Assembly: GCA_020284085.1 (NCBI GenBank)
Contig: JACEVL010001855.1
Location: 580,001-644,000, forward strand
From: Aporrectodea caliginosa
Taxonomy: Eukaryota; Annelida; Clitellata; Crassiclitellata; Lumbricidae
DNA length: 64,000 nucleotides
Direction of reading: 5' to 3'
The notes under the pieces are model-generated. The model worked only from the letters and a program-made list of their open reading frames with translations. It did not search any database and had not been told where the DNA came from. Below, in pieces: positions 44,556 through 56,800 of this stretch. The stretch's first letter is position 1. Each line of letters starts with the position of its first letter. The translations under genes were made by a program, and so were the position numbers.

Positions 44556-44820
44556 ATGATTTCAAAACCTGGAATTGTTCAGATAGTCTGTAAAAACGGA
44601 CTTTTCTTTCTACCGCGTCCAAATGCGGCTGGTTTTACAGTTTCTAGACTTGGACGTGGGCTTACGCCTCGTCGTGAAGCCGCGAGGTCATTGATGACCG
44701 TGAGTGATCCTTCTCTGTCCGCCATCCCACTGAAGACAAATTCACTCTGTGATGACAGACCTCTTTACTGCGGTCCTCATGGGCTCTGCCAGCAATTCTT
44801 ACGTTATTCTTCTACACAAG
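44556..44820 (+). CDS. Rhodanese gene exon 1 (presequence)
   Basis: 88 codons plus one base, donor CAAG|GTTGGA (a weak donor). Ends RYSSTQ, then the split codon G|CA gives Ala. LRY|SS resembles an R-2 mitochondrial processing site. An in-frame upstream extension to 44511 has no ATG. If exon 1 is wrong, another 5' exon must lie in the 8.4 kb before exon 2. Confidence 0.55.
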
Positions 44821-47800
44821 GTTGGATTACCTTCTTATCAGGCGATTTTAGTCTCGGTCTCGGCACCGAACCCTTATCTTCGCATACCGTAATGTAGGGT
44901 GATGTAATTCTCCGAAATATTTCAGCGCCACACAAATGCCGTGCTCAGAGTCCAGTTTTACACCGGCGCTATATGAAGTTAAGTTCGCAATAGCCTTTTG
45001 GCTCGTTTCGGTGCCAGGTGAAATTCTGGGAGAGGTCAAGCTGATGAGACAGCATGTTGCCACAGTGGAAATCGGGTAAACTTGCGCTTTAGGGGTCCCG
45101 ATTTTCTGGCACATGGCTATATTCAAAGTGACTATGTATGCCAAGAGGTATCACCGCAACAATGACCGAAGTTAGCGAAAAGAAATCAGACGAGATTACT
45201 GTAATGAAACAGTAAAGCCTAGACTGATAAAATAATTGTCTGCCGCAATTGAAGTTGGATTGATGACACTAGTTATTTGCTAAAATAGAAGCTGGATTGA
45301 CAAAGAAAGCGTGTAGTTTAGCGTCGTAAATGACTCGCCATTGCAGGGTGACTCAGCGTTGGTCTAATACAATTGACGAAAACAATTGTTGCTAAATAGA
45401 AGTGGGATTGATGAAAGTAATTTTAGGTTAAATAGAAGTGGAATTGATTAAAATAATCTTGCTTAAATAGAAGCTGGATTCAGTAAAGTTATAATAACAA
45501 TCATTGAAATAATTAAATTCACTTCAATGTGTGATCACTTGTCATACATACTCCCCGTAAACATGGTGTTATTATTCGGGACCCCTAAAGCGCAAGTTTA
45601 CTGGAAATCGTTGGTGGTGGAAGGAATAGAACAAGAATAGTACAGCTTGAAGTGTTTCGTTTTCAGTCCTGAGTGGATAGCTGGGCAAACATTTAGCACG
45701 GGGTGCGTAGGTTTCCGATAATATACAACATCTTTTGGCTTGCTGTCGTTGGCCTGAAGAAACGGTTATGGTGCGCCGTGATTGGCTGATTGAAATGACA
45801 CATGGAGTAACAATTGGAGGCAAATAATACAAATTGAAGGTAACGTCTCTCCAGACAGCCGTTCATCATATGGACATTTCCTCAGCAACTGGGATAGATT
45901 ACTACTGATTTCTGTGAGACGTGCTCCTGGAAATTGCTTCAGAGTCGGGTTCAGCTCAGCGGCCCTGGCAAGGAGGTTCGCTACTTGTCGAGGTCAAGTA
46001 CTGTCGAGGGTGAAATGTTACAAACCGAGACAGCTGGTTTTTTTTGCGCCTACAACGTAGATGAAAAATCTTTTCAGCTACCTTTTAGGCGCCAAAAAAC
46101 TAGTTGACAAGAGATGCAACTAGTTATAAGGATGGAAGGATTGGTTAGTTTGCTGAAATTGCCTACGGAGGCCAATTGTGAGCTATTCTGTTTCTGAAAG
46201 GTTAGGCATAGGAGGTTGTCGGTCGTCCATGCTGATGTTAGGTGATTTACTGCATCTGAAAGAGGGTGAGAACTGTAGAATTTTGAGCACCAGGTCCCAG
46301 TTAAATGCGAGTCTGCTATAGCAGCCAGGGTGTAAAAATTATTTGTGTAAGTAAATGTGAGCCTTTTTTTATATGCTGCTATCTAAAAGCTGAGTATCGT
46401 TCATTTAACACTTTAACGACAAGTGTACTAAAAGCAACTGGGAAACCATTGCAGCTCATCACTAAAGTGTTAAGGACTTGTGTACTGGTACCAGCATGTA
46501 TACTACATTTACATCACGCAACATGTCAGATGACGCTGAAACAGATATGCATTATGCAGGCTTCTTTTTAGGATGTAGTTTGCAGTATGCATGGTAAAAC
46601 ATTAAACAGATACGTTTTTGTACCGGGTGAAAAACGATTTACAAGTGCAAATGAATGCTGGCCTCTTTTACTTGCCACCAAGGGGAAAAACAATAAATTT
46701 TGTGCAAACAAATACTAGGGGCTAGGGCAGTATAAGAAGTTTTATGATATGAATTTCTGTGAATGATTGTACATGACAAAGGTTGTTAAGTTTTAGTTTG
46801 GTGTAAGCCAAGTTTACCTGCTTTATTATTGACAAAGAGAAACATTAATTTTAATTATTATACCAACAATAGAACAGATAAAATGGAGGAATAAGTTTAT
46901 TTGGGGTTTATGAATAAAACTGTAAAATCAAACTTTTCATAAAAGTAGCCTAATTAATGAGACATGCCAGACAGTGATGGTGAAGACATTTTCTTGATAC
47001 ATGAGCTTTCGACTGTAGACAAACTTGTTCTTCCAAAATGTGTTCTTACAACAATATTTTGACTAGGAAGGAAGCTGGTAGAATCTTGGTTTGGTCGACC
47101 TGTGTTCTATCACATAAACAATAGAGATGCCCCTGATTGAGGGGAATAAAGTGCTGCAAACATTACAGATATTCCCTTTACTTACTTATTTATAACTAAG
47201 TAAGTAAGTAATCAGATGTTGGCAGGCATTGCACGATCAGAACTGTTCCAATCTAGAAACTGTATTCTGTTGTTGTGCACTAATGGAAATTCCTAGCTTC
47301 TGACGATGATGTACATACACAACACTTAGATGTGGATGTGTGCCAAGTGCAAACTGATAAGGCAGTGTGGAACAAGTCTCGATTGTTTTGCTATGTAAAC
47401 ATTTTATTGAACGCTCTTGTTTGTGTTACAGAAACTGACCTGATTTCAGGATTTCTTTCAACCTGTTTGTTGCTCACATAATTACTGATTTATTGGAAAA
47501 TTGCCAGTTAGATATTGCAGTGCTGTGTTCTCTTGCTATCTTGCACAGCCATGTTGTTTATAGGTGATCGACAACAGACAGATCAAACCAATAATATTCT
47601 ACCAGAGTGTAATTTTATTTCATTCATGTTTCTGTTACACAAACAGAGGACTTGTATAGTGCCCTTCCAAGATACGTACTCAGAGGCACTCCCAGCCCAA
47701 CTCCGGCAGTTAAGAACCGTTTTCAGGTGCTTGCATAAGGTGTATGCAGAGTGTTGTAAGAGGTTTTTAAAAGGTAATACCTGTACATGTGAAACTGAGC

Positions 47801-50800
47801 AACCCAACATCATATGTTGATGTCTGAATTCTGGACATGGGATGTGTTGGTGCAGTGGTATGTTCTGTGCCTTGTAACCGCAGGGTCGCAGGTTCGAATC
47901 TAACTGAAGCCGCTGCGTAGTGACCCTGGACAGGTTGCTCACCCACAATTGTCTGTGAGGAAGGCAACGGGAAACCACCTCACTCATCTCATCCCTGGGT
48001 GGCATAAAAACCATTGGACCTGCCTTCGGGCAGAGAACTCGTCATCATCGTACTGGACATCATATAGGCAGTTTTGGACATTGAGAAGTCTAGATGGTTA
48101 GCTACCAAAGGTTAATAATGAGTCTAATGACAAATTGTAATTTCAGTGACATGGGCATCTTGTGCAGAAGGCTTTAGTCTATATTGGATAAAAATTATGA
48201 TCAGTATGGTAATTCTTAAGAAAAATTCAGTCTTCCTAAGACAGACAGTTTGGTGGGCTAGGCTGTTGGAAGAGACCATTGTGTTAGTTGAGATTGAGAA
48301 GCATACTCAAACAAGGCACACAGCCTTTGAGTTTTTTAGTTACTATTAAATCCACTGATACATCTTCAAAGTCATTGGTATAGATGCACAGAAATGTCAG
48401 TCTAACAAACACTTTGGTATCTCGCCTCAACTAAAAGTGTGCTCAGCAGTCAGCACATTTCTACTTTCTGTCAACTCCAATCACCACCTGTTCCCAATGT
48501 TCTTGCCACCATGCATGCATGACACCTTCCATAAAACACACTGACCCAGGATGCCAGCAGTCGCATTCACTTGTTCCTTACTCATTTATGGGAAAATCTG
48601 AAGCTTGTTTGCTGTAAAGAGCTCATCTTATGTCTAGACTTAACCCTTTGATGACAAGTCACAAGCGTGTACTAAAATGTATGGGAAACCAATGCAGCTT
48701 GTCGTTAAAGGGTTAAAAGACTAGTTAGGAGACAGATAATGTAAGGCACAATTTGTTCCCGACTCACAGTGACAACAAAGCATGTGCTTTGTAATGTTAG
48801 AGCTAATGACGTGTAAAATTTTCTCTTGTAGTAATGTTCTTTGTCCTTCTATATATAAATGGAAATATTGCTTGAGGATTTGTTGTGGAGGCCTACATAG
48901 CCTGAAAATTGAGAGAGGATTATGGTGTTGGTAAACTGTTGTTGGTCCAGAAGTTTTAGTTGGTTTCATCATATCTTCAGACTTTGTCCTGTGATATTAG
49001 ATGTTGTCACCTGTCCGGCAGACAGACAGCTATACTCAAATGTAGGCCTATATGTTATTACGCAGTACACTATGCACTGGCATACAAAAGTATTTGGCAC
49101 TTGTATGGCCACTCTAAGTTTTTATTCTAGACTTAATTCAGCTTTAATATTCTAAATGTCTAATTACCATGGAGGTCAAAGTCACTGCAGAGTATAAACC
49201 ATAGTGACATTTTAATAACCTTCATTGAGACAGTTGTGTATGGTTACTGCTACTTGCTGCACTGTGTTGCCTCAGTGCAGTTTGGTGCCGTGGATATGAC
49301 ACTGGCAAGCACGGTGAAGTTAATCAACATTAGCCTTTTTACTAAGTTTATAAATGATGCTCCTTAGAGTGCTAGACCAATGCGGCCCTCTGTCTCTCAC
49401 GGACCAGTGTGTGGGTACAATCAAGTTTGGAGGGTAACAAGTTTTCCCTTAAGTAACTTTGAGTGACTGCCTTTCAGTAAGAGACTTTATGTGAAGACTA
49501 GTGTGTGATGTTGCAAAAGTGTTAATAGTTTATTTTTGTATTATGTGAAAGCATATAATCAATTCAGTATTTTGTGTTTACAAAACAGAAATTAACAGAT
49601 TTTGCCAACTTATGTAGTTTTTTTTAATGATATTCTTTACTGCTATTATTATTATCTTGAAAACAATTGTTTGGGTAAACTTGTCCTACACTCAATTAAA
49701 GTTCTGGTAGTTGCATATTGTCATGCATTGTTTCAGTTCTTATGATTTGGGAATGCTGTGCAGAGCAAGCATTTCATATAATGCATAGGACATGTTGTTC
49801 TCATTTTTCTGAATGCTGTTATTTTAGCATAGATTGCATTGAATTGTTTTAGATACTTCTCTAGACTTTAAGCTTGTCTTAAGGGAGGCAAGATTAGCCC
49901 ATTATCTATTTTGTTTTTTATGATGCAATATGTCTAGACAAGTTCAACAACACACTTTAAAGTTCATGTCATGATAATGAGGATTATAAAGGTCACATGT
50001 GGCTAAGTCCATGTATTGGACAAACTGTCTGTGTAATCAGTTTCTTTAAGGTTAGGCTATATGTATCAGATAAGATGTGAGTATCGTCGGCAGTGGCTGT
50101 TTCATGTGGTGTAAGGGACATATGCCCTCAAAACTTGGCAGAACATTTTTGCTACTTATTTCCCAATGTACCAAAAGTGCCACTCTCACTTTGCCACTTC
50201 CAACTGTAAATCTTGGATATGCCTATAGTCATATATGGCTGCAGTTTTGACTGAATACCAGGTGAAGCAGAAAGAGTAGTAGTCCCATCAGTGATTTTAG
50301 GGTGTGCAAACCCCATAATTTTATAAATTATCTGCAATATCCATTATGCTCTGCCTTTTCCATTTGGGGCTAGCGTAATTGTAAGCTGTATTTTTTACCT
50401 ACAGAGGGAAAAGCAATATGGTTATCTTAAGGTTCCAGTCATATGAGAACTGCAGAGGCTCAGAGGTAACCTGAATCTATCAGCAACCACACAGTTGGTT
50501 ATGGAATTCCAGCAGTAGCTGAAATTCCGTAACTGTGTGAATAATCACGTGTTTGTCTCAAAATCAGAGGCTAATCCTAGTATAGAACTAGAAAGGTTGT
50601 TCCAGAAGTACAGGAGTCAATTTAGAATTGCAGTGTAGTAGTTGATGGGGAAAACTAAGTTAAATATATTTTTTAAGACCTTTATTTTGGGATAATCACA
50701 ATTGCAAGTTTATATAGCGCCACTTCAAGGGACTCTCATCAGAGGCGCTCCTGACCTAACAAAATGAAAGCGCGATTGTGCACAGTGGTTTTGAAGCGCT

Positions 50801-53800
50801 TGCGGAATAGAGGAAAAGAGAGGCTGAGGAGTTCATGTCACAAGTGGCTAGGCAACTTATTCCAGGACTGTGGGCTGGTCTGCAGCAAACTTATATGGTG
50901 GAGTTCGGGCTGTGGAACAACAAAGTGTTTCTGTTAATGTCCAAATGGCCGTTTTTACATCCATAACAAATTGTATTGTATCTAAAGATTTATATAGCGC
51001 CTCTCTCAGAATAACTATTTAAATGTCCAAAACATCCAGATTTTTCAGGCCTATAGGCATAAGTAAAATTCCAATGGTGAGTTGCCTACATCCATTTGTG
51101 TATCGTCAGACGTATAAGTGCCAAGCACTAAGGCTAATGAGATATTACTTTGTCGTTATGTGGATTGGTCTGCCATTTGAAGCTGTGTGCCTATGTTTAT
51201 GACTTATTGTTTCTTGTAGTGTACAAACTTCCGTTGGAACTTGAAATTGCTGTCCTTAAATATTGATAATAAAGTTTGTGATTGTGTATTCTGTTATGTC
51301 ATGTATGCTCAGTGTGATCGCCATTAGAAATGAGCTGCGTCCAAAATTCTAGGTCAGGACGTAAGTACGTCCTCTTTTTGAACTCTAACGGAAACACTTG
51401 GAACAACCAAGTTGTTTTGCACAACAAAGCGGAGAAATCTGAGGCCATGGTGTAGTTTAACTCCATGATATGGTTGGCTTTTGCTTGACTGATTGAACTG
51501 CCTTTAAGCTGTTGCATTAGAGTTCAATTAGCTCACTAGCGTTCAAGCTCAATTTCCTGTAGCTATGCTAATCCTGATTTAGTGTATTTGGTAGATGTGG
51601 ATGCAGTGGTTTAATAGTTGGTTTCACCCTGGGTCTTGAATACTACAGAACTCGATTATTTACCAAAAAGTCTGCTTTTTACAGTTCATGTATACTTTTC
51701 CAGTGTTGCTAAGGAGTTTATTAATAGGTCACTGTTTTATGATTCATTAGAGAAACTGTTTGATACAAAACAATATCTTGTTTGTCTTGTAGTTTTAGTG
51801 TTTTCTAGTGGTTACAACAGTTTGTATTTTAAAATTCTATGATAATTCTTATGGTTCCTAAAGTATGTTTGCAATGATATGTTTTGCCACTACGGTATAT
51901 AAGTTTAGTTTTTGACTTTGTTGCTGCATGTGGCATTTCCATTAATGCTGGATGACATAGCTTTACATGGAGATGCTTGCGTTGATATCTACTCTGCCAC
52001 ACACAAAGTTTGAGATAAAATTTGGAAGGTTGTTCTCGCATATGACAAAGCCACTTCATTGCTGTTTGCAAGTACCAAACATAACTGTATGTGAAGTTTT
52101 ACTGCTCCTACCTAATGGAGCTGCTCATACCACCCAGATTGTGAACTGTATGTCAGAAGTTTGAAACCCATGGTTTATGTACAACCAAACGAGCAGTGAC
52201 AAAGACATTCACTTGACTCTGTAGTTTCATATGCGACCTACTGATAACTGAAGAGGCACTGTATTTATTAACATATACATATTTTATGTTATATTTATAA
52301 GTAACATATAGAGAGACAATGTGATGAGACATTAATGCAAAATTGCATCACATTTTGCCGGTAATATCTAAAAATACAAACAATTAAATGACACCTTCAG
52401 GCTTGTTCAAGATTCATTTCGAGCAAGTTTCATGTTTACACTTTAACTCTGTTGTCAGTTGTTGATGAGGTACATTTTAACCCTTTAAATAAGGGTGAAA
52501 TGGACCAAACCCAAAAATATACAGATGGCCAGTGCCAGAACAAGGGCCAAAATGTCTGGCATCCAAAAGGTTAACACTTCATGGCCTACTATTGGATTGA
52601 CATTAGAAATTGCTACCAAGTTCATCATGCACATATCTTAGAATGCAGTTAAACATTTTCATTTCATTAGCTGGTTGTTGTGAGCTAGCTTGTTAATCAG
52701 ATGTAGTCATGTAAACCTGGAAACTGTCATTTGACACTATAACGACAAACTGCATTGGTTTTGTAGTCAGGCCAAAACAAAATAATGTTGTGTTTCCGGT
52801 AACCCGACCGAGTCACTTTTTTAGGCCAGACTGGGAAAATTTTGTGAAAAAATGTTTCTTGGAAAAAATTATTTAAAAAAAAATAAATTTTGTTCACTAA
52901 AAAAATTTTCTTTTATTGACACATGAATTTAACCTTTGCGACATTGATAACATTGCTTTCCATTGCATAAAAATATATTTTTTTGGCCTCAGGAAGGTGA
53001 AATATGATGACGATATATTCGTTTATTATTATACAACGAAGCAGCATTGCATAAAAATATTTTACAAAATAAAAATTTTTTCCTACCTGCCTACCCAGAT
53101 TTTAAAACCACTGTTACCGGAAACACAACTATATTTTTTTTTGGCCTCAATGTTATTACATGCTCGTCATTACAGTGTTACAGGTTGTTATTGTTTGAAA
53201 TTGCTTCGTGTAGTAGACTTTAAAAGCCATTGGTTGTTCTGTTGCACAGCATCTCCAGCCACAAACGTAGCAGAAGGAGAAAAGCCAAAGGGAAATGTAA
53301 ACAAGACACAGGTACTGTTCGATGAGGTCGTGAGCCTGGTTGGAAGTGGCAAAGGGACACTGGTAGATGTCCGAGAACCAGATGAGTTGCAACAGACTGG
53401 AAGCCTGCCAGGCTGCATCAACATACCACGTAAGCCATGCTCTCTCTTCTATGACGTCCTTGAATACATATATTGTCGGTGATATCGTTTTTGCGTGTTA
53501 CTGCTGAGATGTTGTTTACATGGTTTGTGTGCCAGGCTGTCATGTAATAATGACAGTATAATATGGTGGCATGCTTTGATTGTGATACTGTTTGTATATG
53601 ACTTGTATTTTTATAACTATATGTAATGTTAATGTACAGCCTGATGTGCAAAACATTTATCGTTTGGATGTTATGTACTTTTTAAACCAGTTCAGTGTGT
53701 TTATTAGATGTCTGTACACCAAAGGGCAATTAACAGTTGGTTAATAAAGAATATACTTACTTACTTACATACTTATTACATGTGATATTTTAGCTTTTGT

Positions 53801-56800
53801 TTTGCTACTGTCTTGCATTATAAGTGTACAATTTCTGTTGGTTTTCTTTTTTTGTTATGTTTGTGGTTTGTTTATTATGTGGTATAAAATTTTTGAAGTA
53901 TCATTTGTGCATTGTTCTTTGTGTAGCACTGGTAGGGCATTGAGTTTGGATAAATCAAGTGACTGTTTTGTAGTCTACTTTGACCTTGACATTATGCTGT
54001 TCCAGTTCCAGGCTGCTCTTATTCTTGCCCATTGGCATTTTCCAGCAGCATGTATCGGCCCATTTCTACTTGTATAGGTTTACATCTGGTGTTTATGCAG
54101 TGTTAGTGCAATTTTTACAGACCATTCGATTTTTGCTGCATTTAGTTTTGTCTGAGTTCGTAGAATGGCTGCAGATATGCTCAGATTTGCTCTTTTCAGT
54201 CAACAAATACTTGGGACTTGTTTGTCTGTGCATGTATAAGAAAATTACATTTGTCAGCTGTTGAATGCCTTTTGCTGGTCTATTATACAATTCACAATGA
54301 TGCCTGCATTTTGGTCCTATTCATTGGCCGTGAATGTTTTTTTATGGATATGCAGTGTGTGCGAATGTACTTTTGTAGCACGCATATATTTGTTTGTATA
54401 CAGATATATATACTCATGGTGAATATATATATATATATATATATATAAATAATTATATATATATATATATAATTATATATATATATATATATATATTAGG
54501 GTGTCCCATGACAGCATTGAAAAATAATAATTGATTAAACTTTTAACGCAGTCCCTCTAAAAAGTTTCTTTATGGTCCGATAATAACACCTTCCAAATTT
54601 TTTGACATTAAACAAATATTTAGGGGTCCCCCAATGCTCATAGAATTAGTGTAATTTCTCCTAGTTTAGGTGTGACATTTCTGAGTTTGACAATTTTCGT
54701 AGGATCACACTTTGATCCCATAATAACATGCGCAGTACCTTTAGAAAGCTCTTAAATAGTAGAATCTACAAACATATAGCCTTATTGTTTATGTGAATAA
54801 AGTTTTAAGTGTGAAAAAGATAGAAATCATGCAGAATAAAGATGTTTTCGCAGTGAAACTGCCAAACAAACCACGGATGACTTTCGAGCCTGAAAATCTG
54901 TCATGCACTGGGATTCCAAGCTGCTGCCTGACATCACTGGAGTAGACATTGGCAAAGTGGACAGATTGCCAGTCCTGATTTCTTCTCTAGTTGATGAAAA
55001 TGCCAAACTTCTGGGTGTGCCAGAGTTGGTCTCTAGGTCAGGACATGCAGCAGCGGTAGCAGTTCTGGACCTTTTGAAGTCGTGGCAGTGCGATGCATTT
55101 GTAATCGGCATGTGCTTTGACACAACGGCCTCAAATACTGGCAGAGTTGGAGTCTGCAGCCATCTAGAGACAGCCATCAGTCATAATCTGCTGTAGATGG
55201 CTTGTCGACATCACATGTTTGAAGTCCTGTTGTCTGACGCATTCGGTTATCCAGTTGACGGTCCGTGAATTACAGGGCATCCAACGATTTAACAGATTTG
55301 TTGTTAACATCTACACGTACATCCAATTGTGGTTCTCATGTTGAGTCGCTGCTGCAGTACACCCATCAATGACATTCAACTAATCCAAAGGATGCATGAC
55401 TATGAAGTTATCGCTGTGCAATCCACAGGACTGAAGATGATTCAGCGTCATTCTTGGTACCTAAGACAGGAGCCATCGACCATATCTCTGTTCTCTCAGC
55501 ATCTGTCTACTGAAGAGAAAGCAGTTTATCTCGACAATGGGAGATGCTTGGGGATTGCACCTGGTTCAGTCTCTTTCCTGTAGATCAACGGAGTTAGGCC
55601 TATCTATTTCTTGAAGCTTCTTCCGAACTACTGCCATCCACGACAGTTTTCTTGAGTTTCCAGTTGAAGAATGGTCGGAAAGTCAATCGTATGAGATCAC
55701 ATAATGAATTTGTTAATTACTTGACCTGTGTGAATAACAATGCTGAGCGTGGCGTAGCTCTGAAACAAAATTTCAATTCAACAATAACGAAGAACGAGGT
55801 TTCTTCTACAAGTTGTCGAAAAACATCGGCATGACTTTTCTAAGAACAATCGTGACAATCTTGCAGACATGTAGAATTGTAAATCGGTCCATAGCCATAG
55901 CTGTACCGCTCTTTGGAACAAAATCCCACCAGTGCTACGACAAATATCTGATCCATTCCACGAACTCACCAAAACCTCACCTCTTGCTATCTTTCCACAG
56001 GTCTTCCACTCGAAACTGAAAACACTGCTTTTCACAAAGTCTATCCCGATCCTATTCCTTCTCTTCCCTCACCTCCCTCGCCATTTCAACTCCAAGCATC
56101 ATCCACCTTAGCCGTCTGACTGCCTGTCTGACTCCTGGATCTTGACCACCTGCTATCGATTCTGTTTTGATTTAGCGCCTGTGAATAAGTTGGTTCTTAT
56201 AAGTCTTCGCTTAATGGGCGCTCTAGATATCTCGAGTTTGCGATTACGATTAGAATGTAGATTGTAGAACTGAAGAATAAGCACCTAAAGGTGTAAGCAG
56301 TGATAAAGAATGAGCAGATGAATGTATGGAGGAGCTGAAACCATGGCTTGTTGCATTATCAAGGATTTGTAATAATGACTACCCTCAGCAATGAGTGCAT
56401 AGCAGTTACTGATATTACGAGTTTTGTACAATTTTTGCATTATTTGATCGTAAAACAATACCTACGTATCGGATTGTATCCAATAAAGTTATATACTTGT
56501 AGATTCTACTATATAAGAACTTTCCAGTGGTATTAAATATGTTATAATGGGGTCAAAGGTTGGTATCTTAAAGCGTTTAGAAATTGAACACGTCAGGCGC
56601 AAATTATGCCAATATGGCCCTATATGGGGTAAATGTAAGTGTCTTGGGGGACCCCTAAATATTTTTTAAATGTCATAAAACTTTCCAGTTATTATTATGG
56701 GACCATAAAGAAACTTTTTAGAGGGACTGCATAAAAAATTTCAACAAAAAATATTTCTGGGACACCCTAATATATATATATATATTTACTCATCGGTCGT

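Larger units (their letters stand above)
54497..56769. mobile_element. DNA transposon with ~145-bp terminal inverted repeats in intron 2
   Basis: Left end TAGGGTGTCCCATGACAGCA (from 54497) and right end ...GGGACACCCTA (to 56769). The arms (about 54497-54640 and 56625-56769) align throughout as inverted repeats of roughly 75 percent identity, sharing GCAGTCCCTCTAAAAAGTTT and ATATTTAGGGGTCCCCCAA. TA on each side is the likely target duplication. The interior holds a decayed transposase-like frame and an L2 3' end. Confidence 0.85.

Noticed and set aside
47583..48014. 143-codon - strand frame
   Set aside because: Crosses a SINE and an L2 fragment.
52916..53249. Upstream part of the frame containing rhodanese exon 2
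   Set aside because: Lies in a MITE and before a good acceptor; the translation does not resemble the family.
53430..53482. Read-through past exon 2 to the next stop
   Set aside because: A GTAAGC donor sits at 53430 and the family sequence continues in exon 3.
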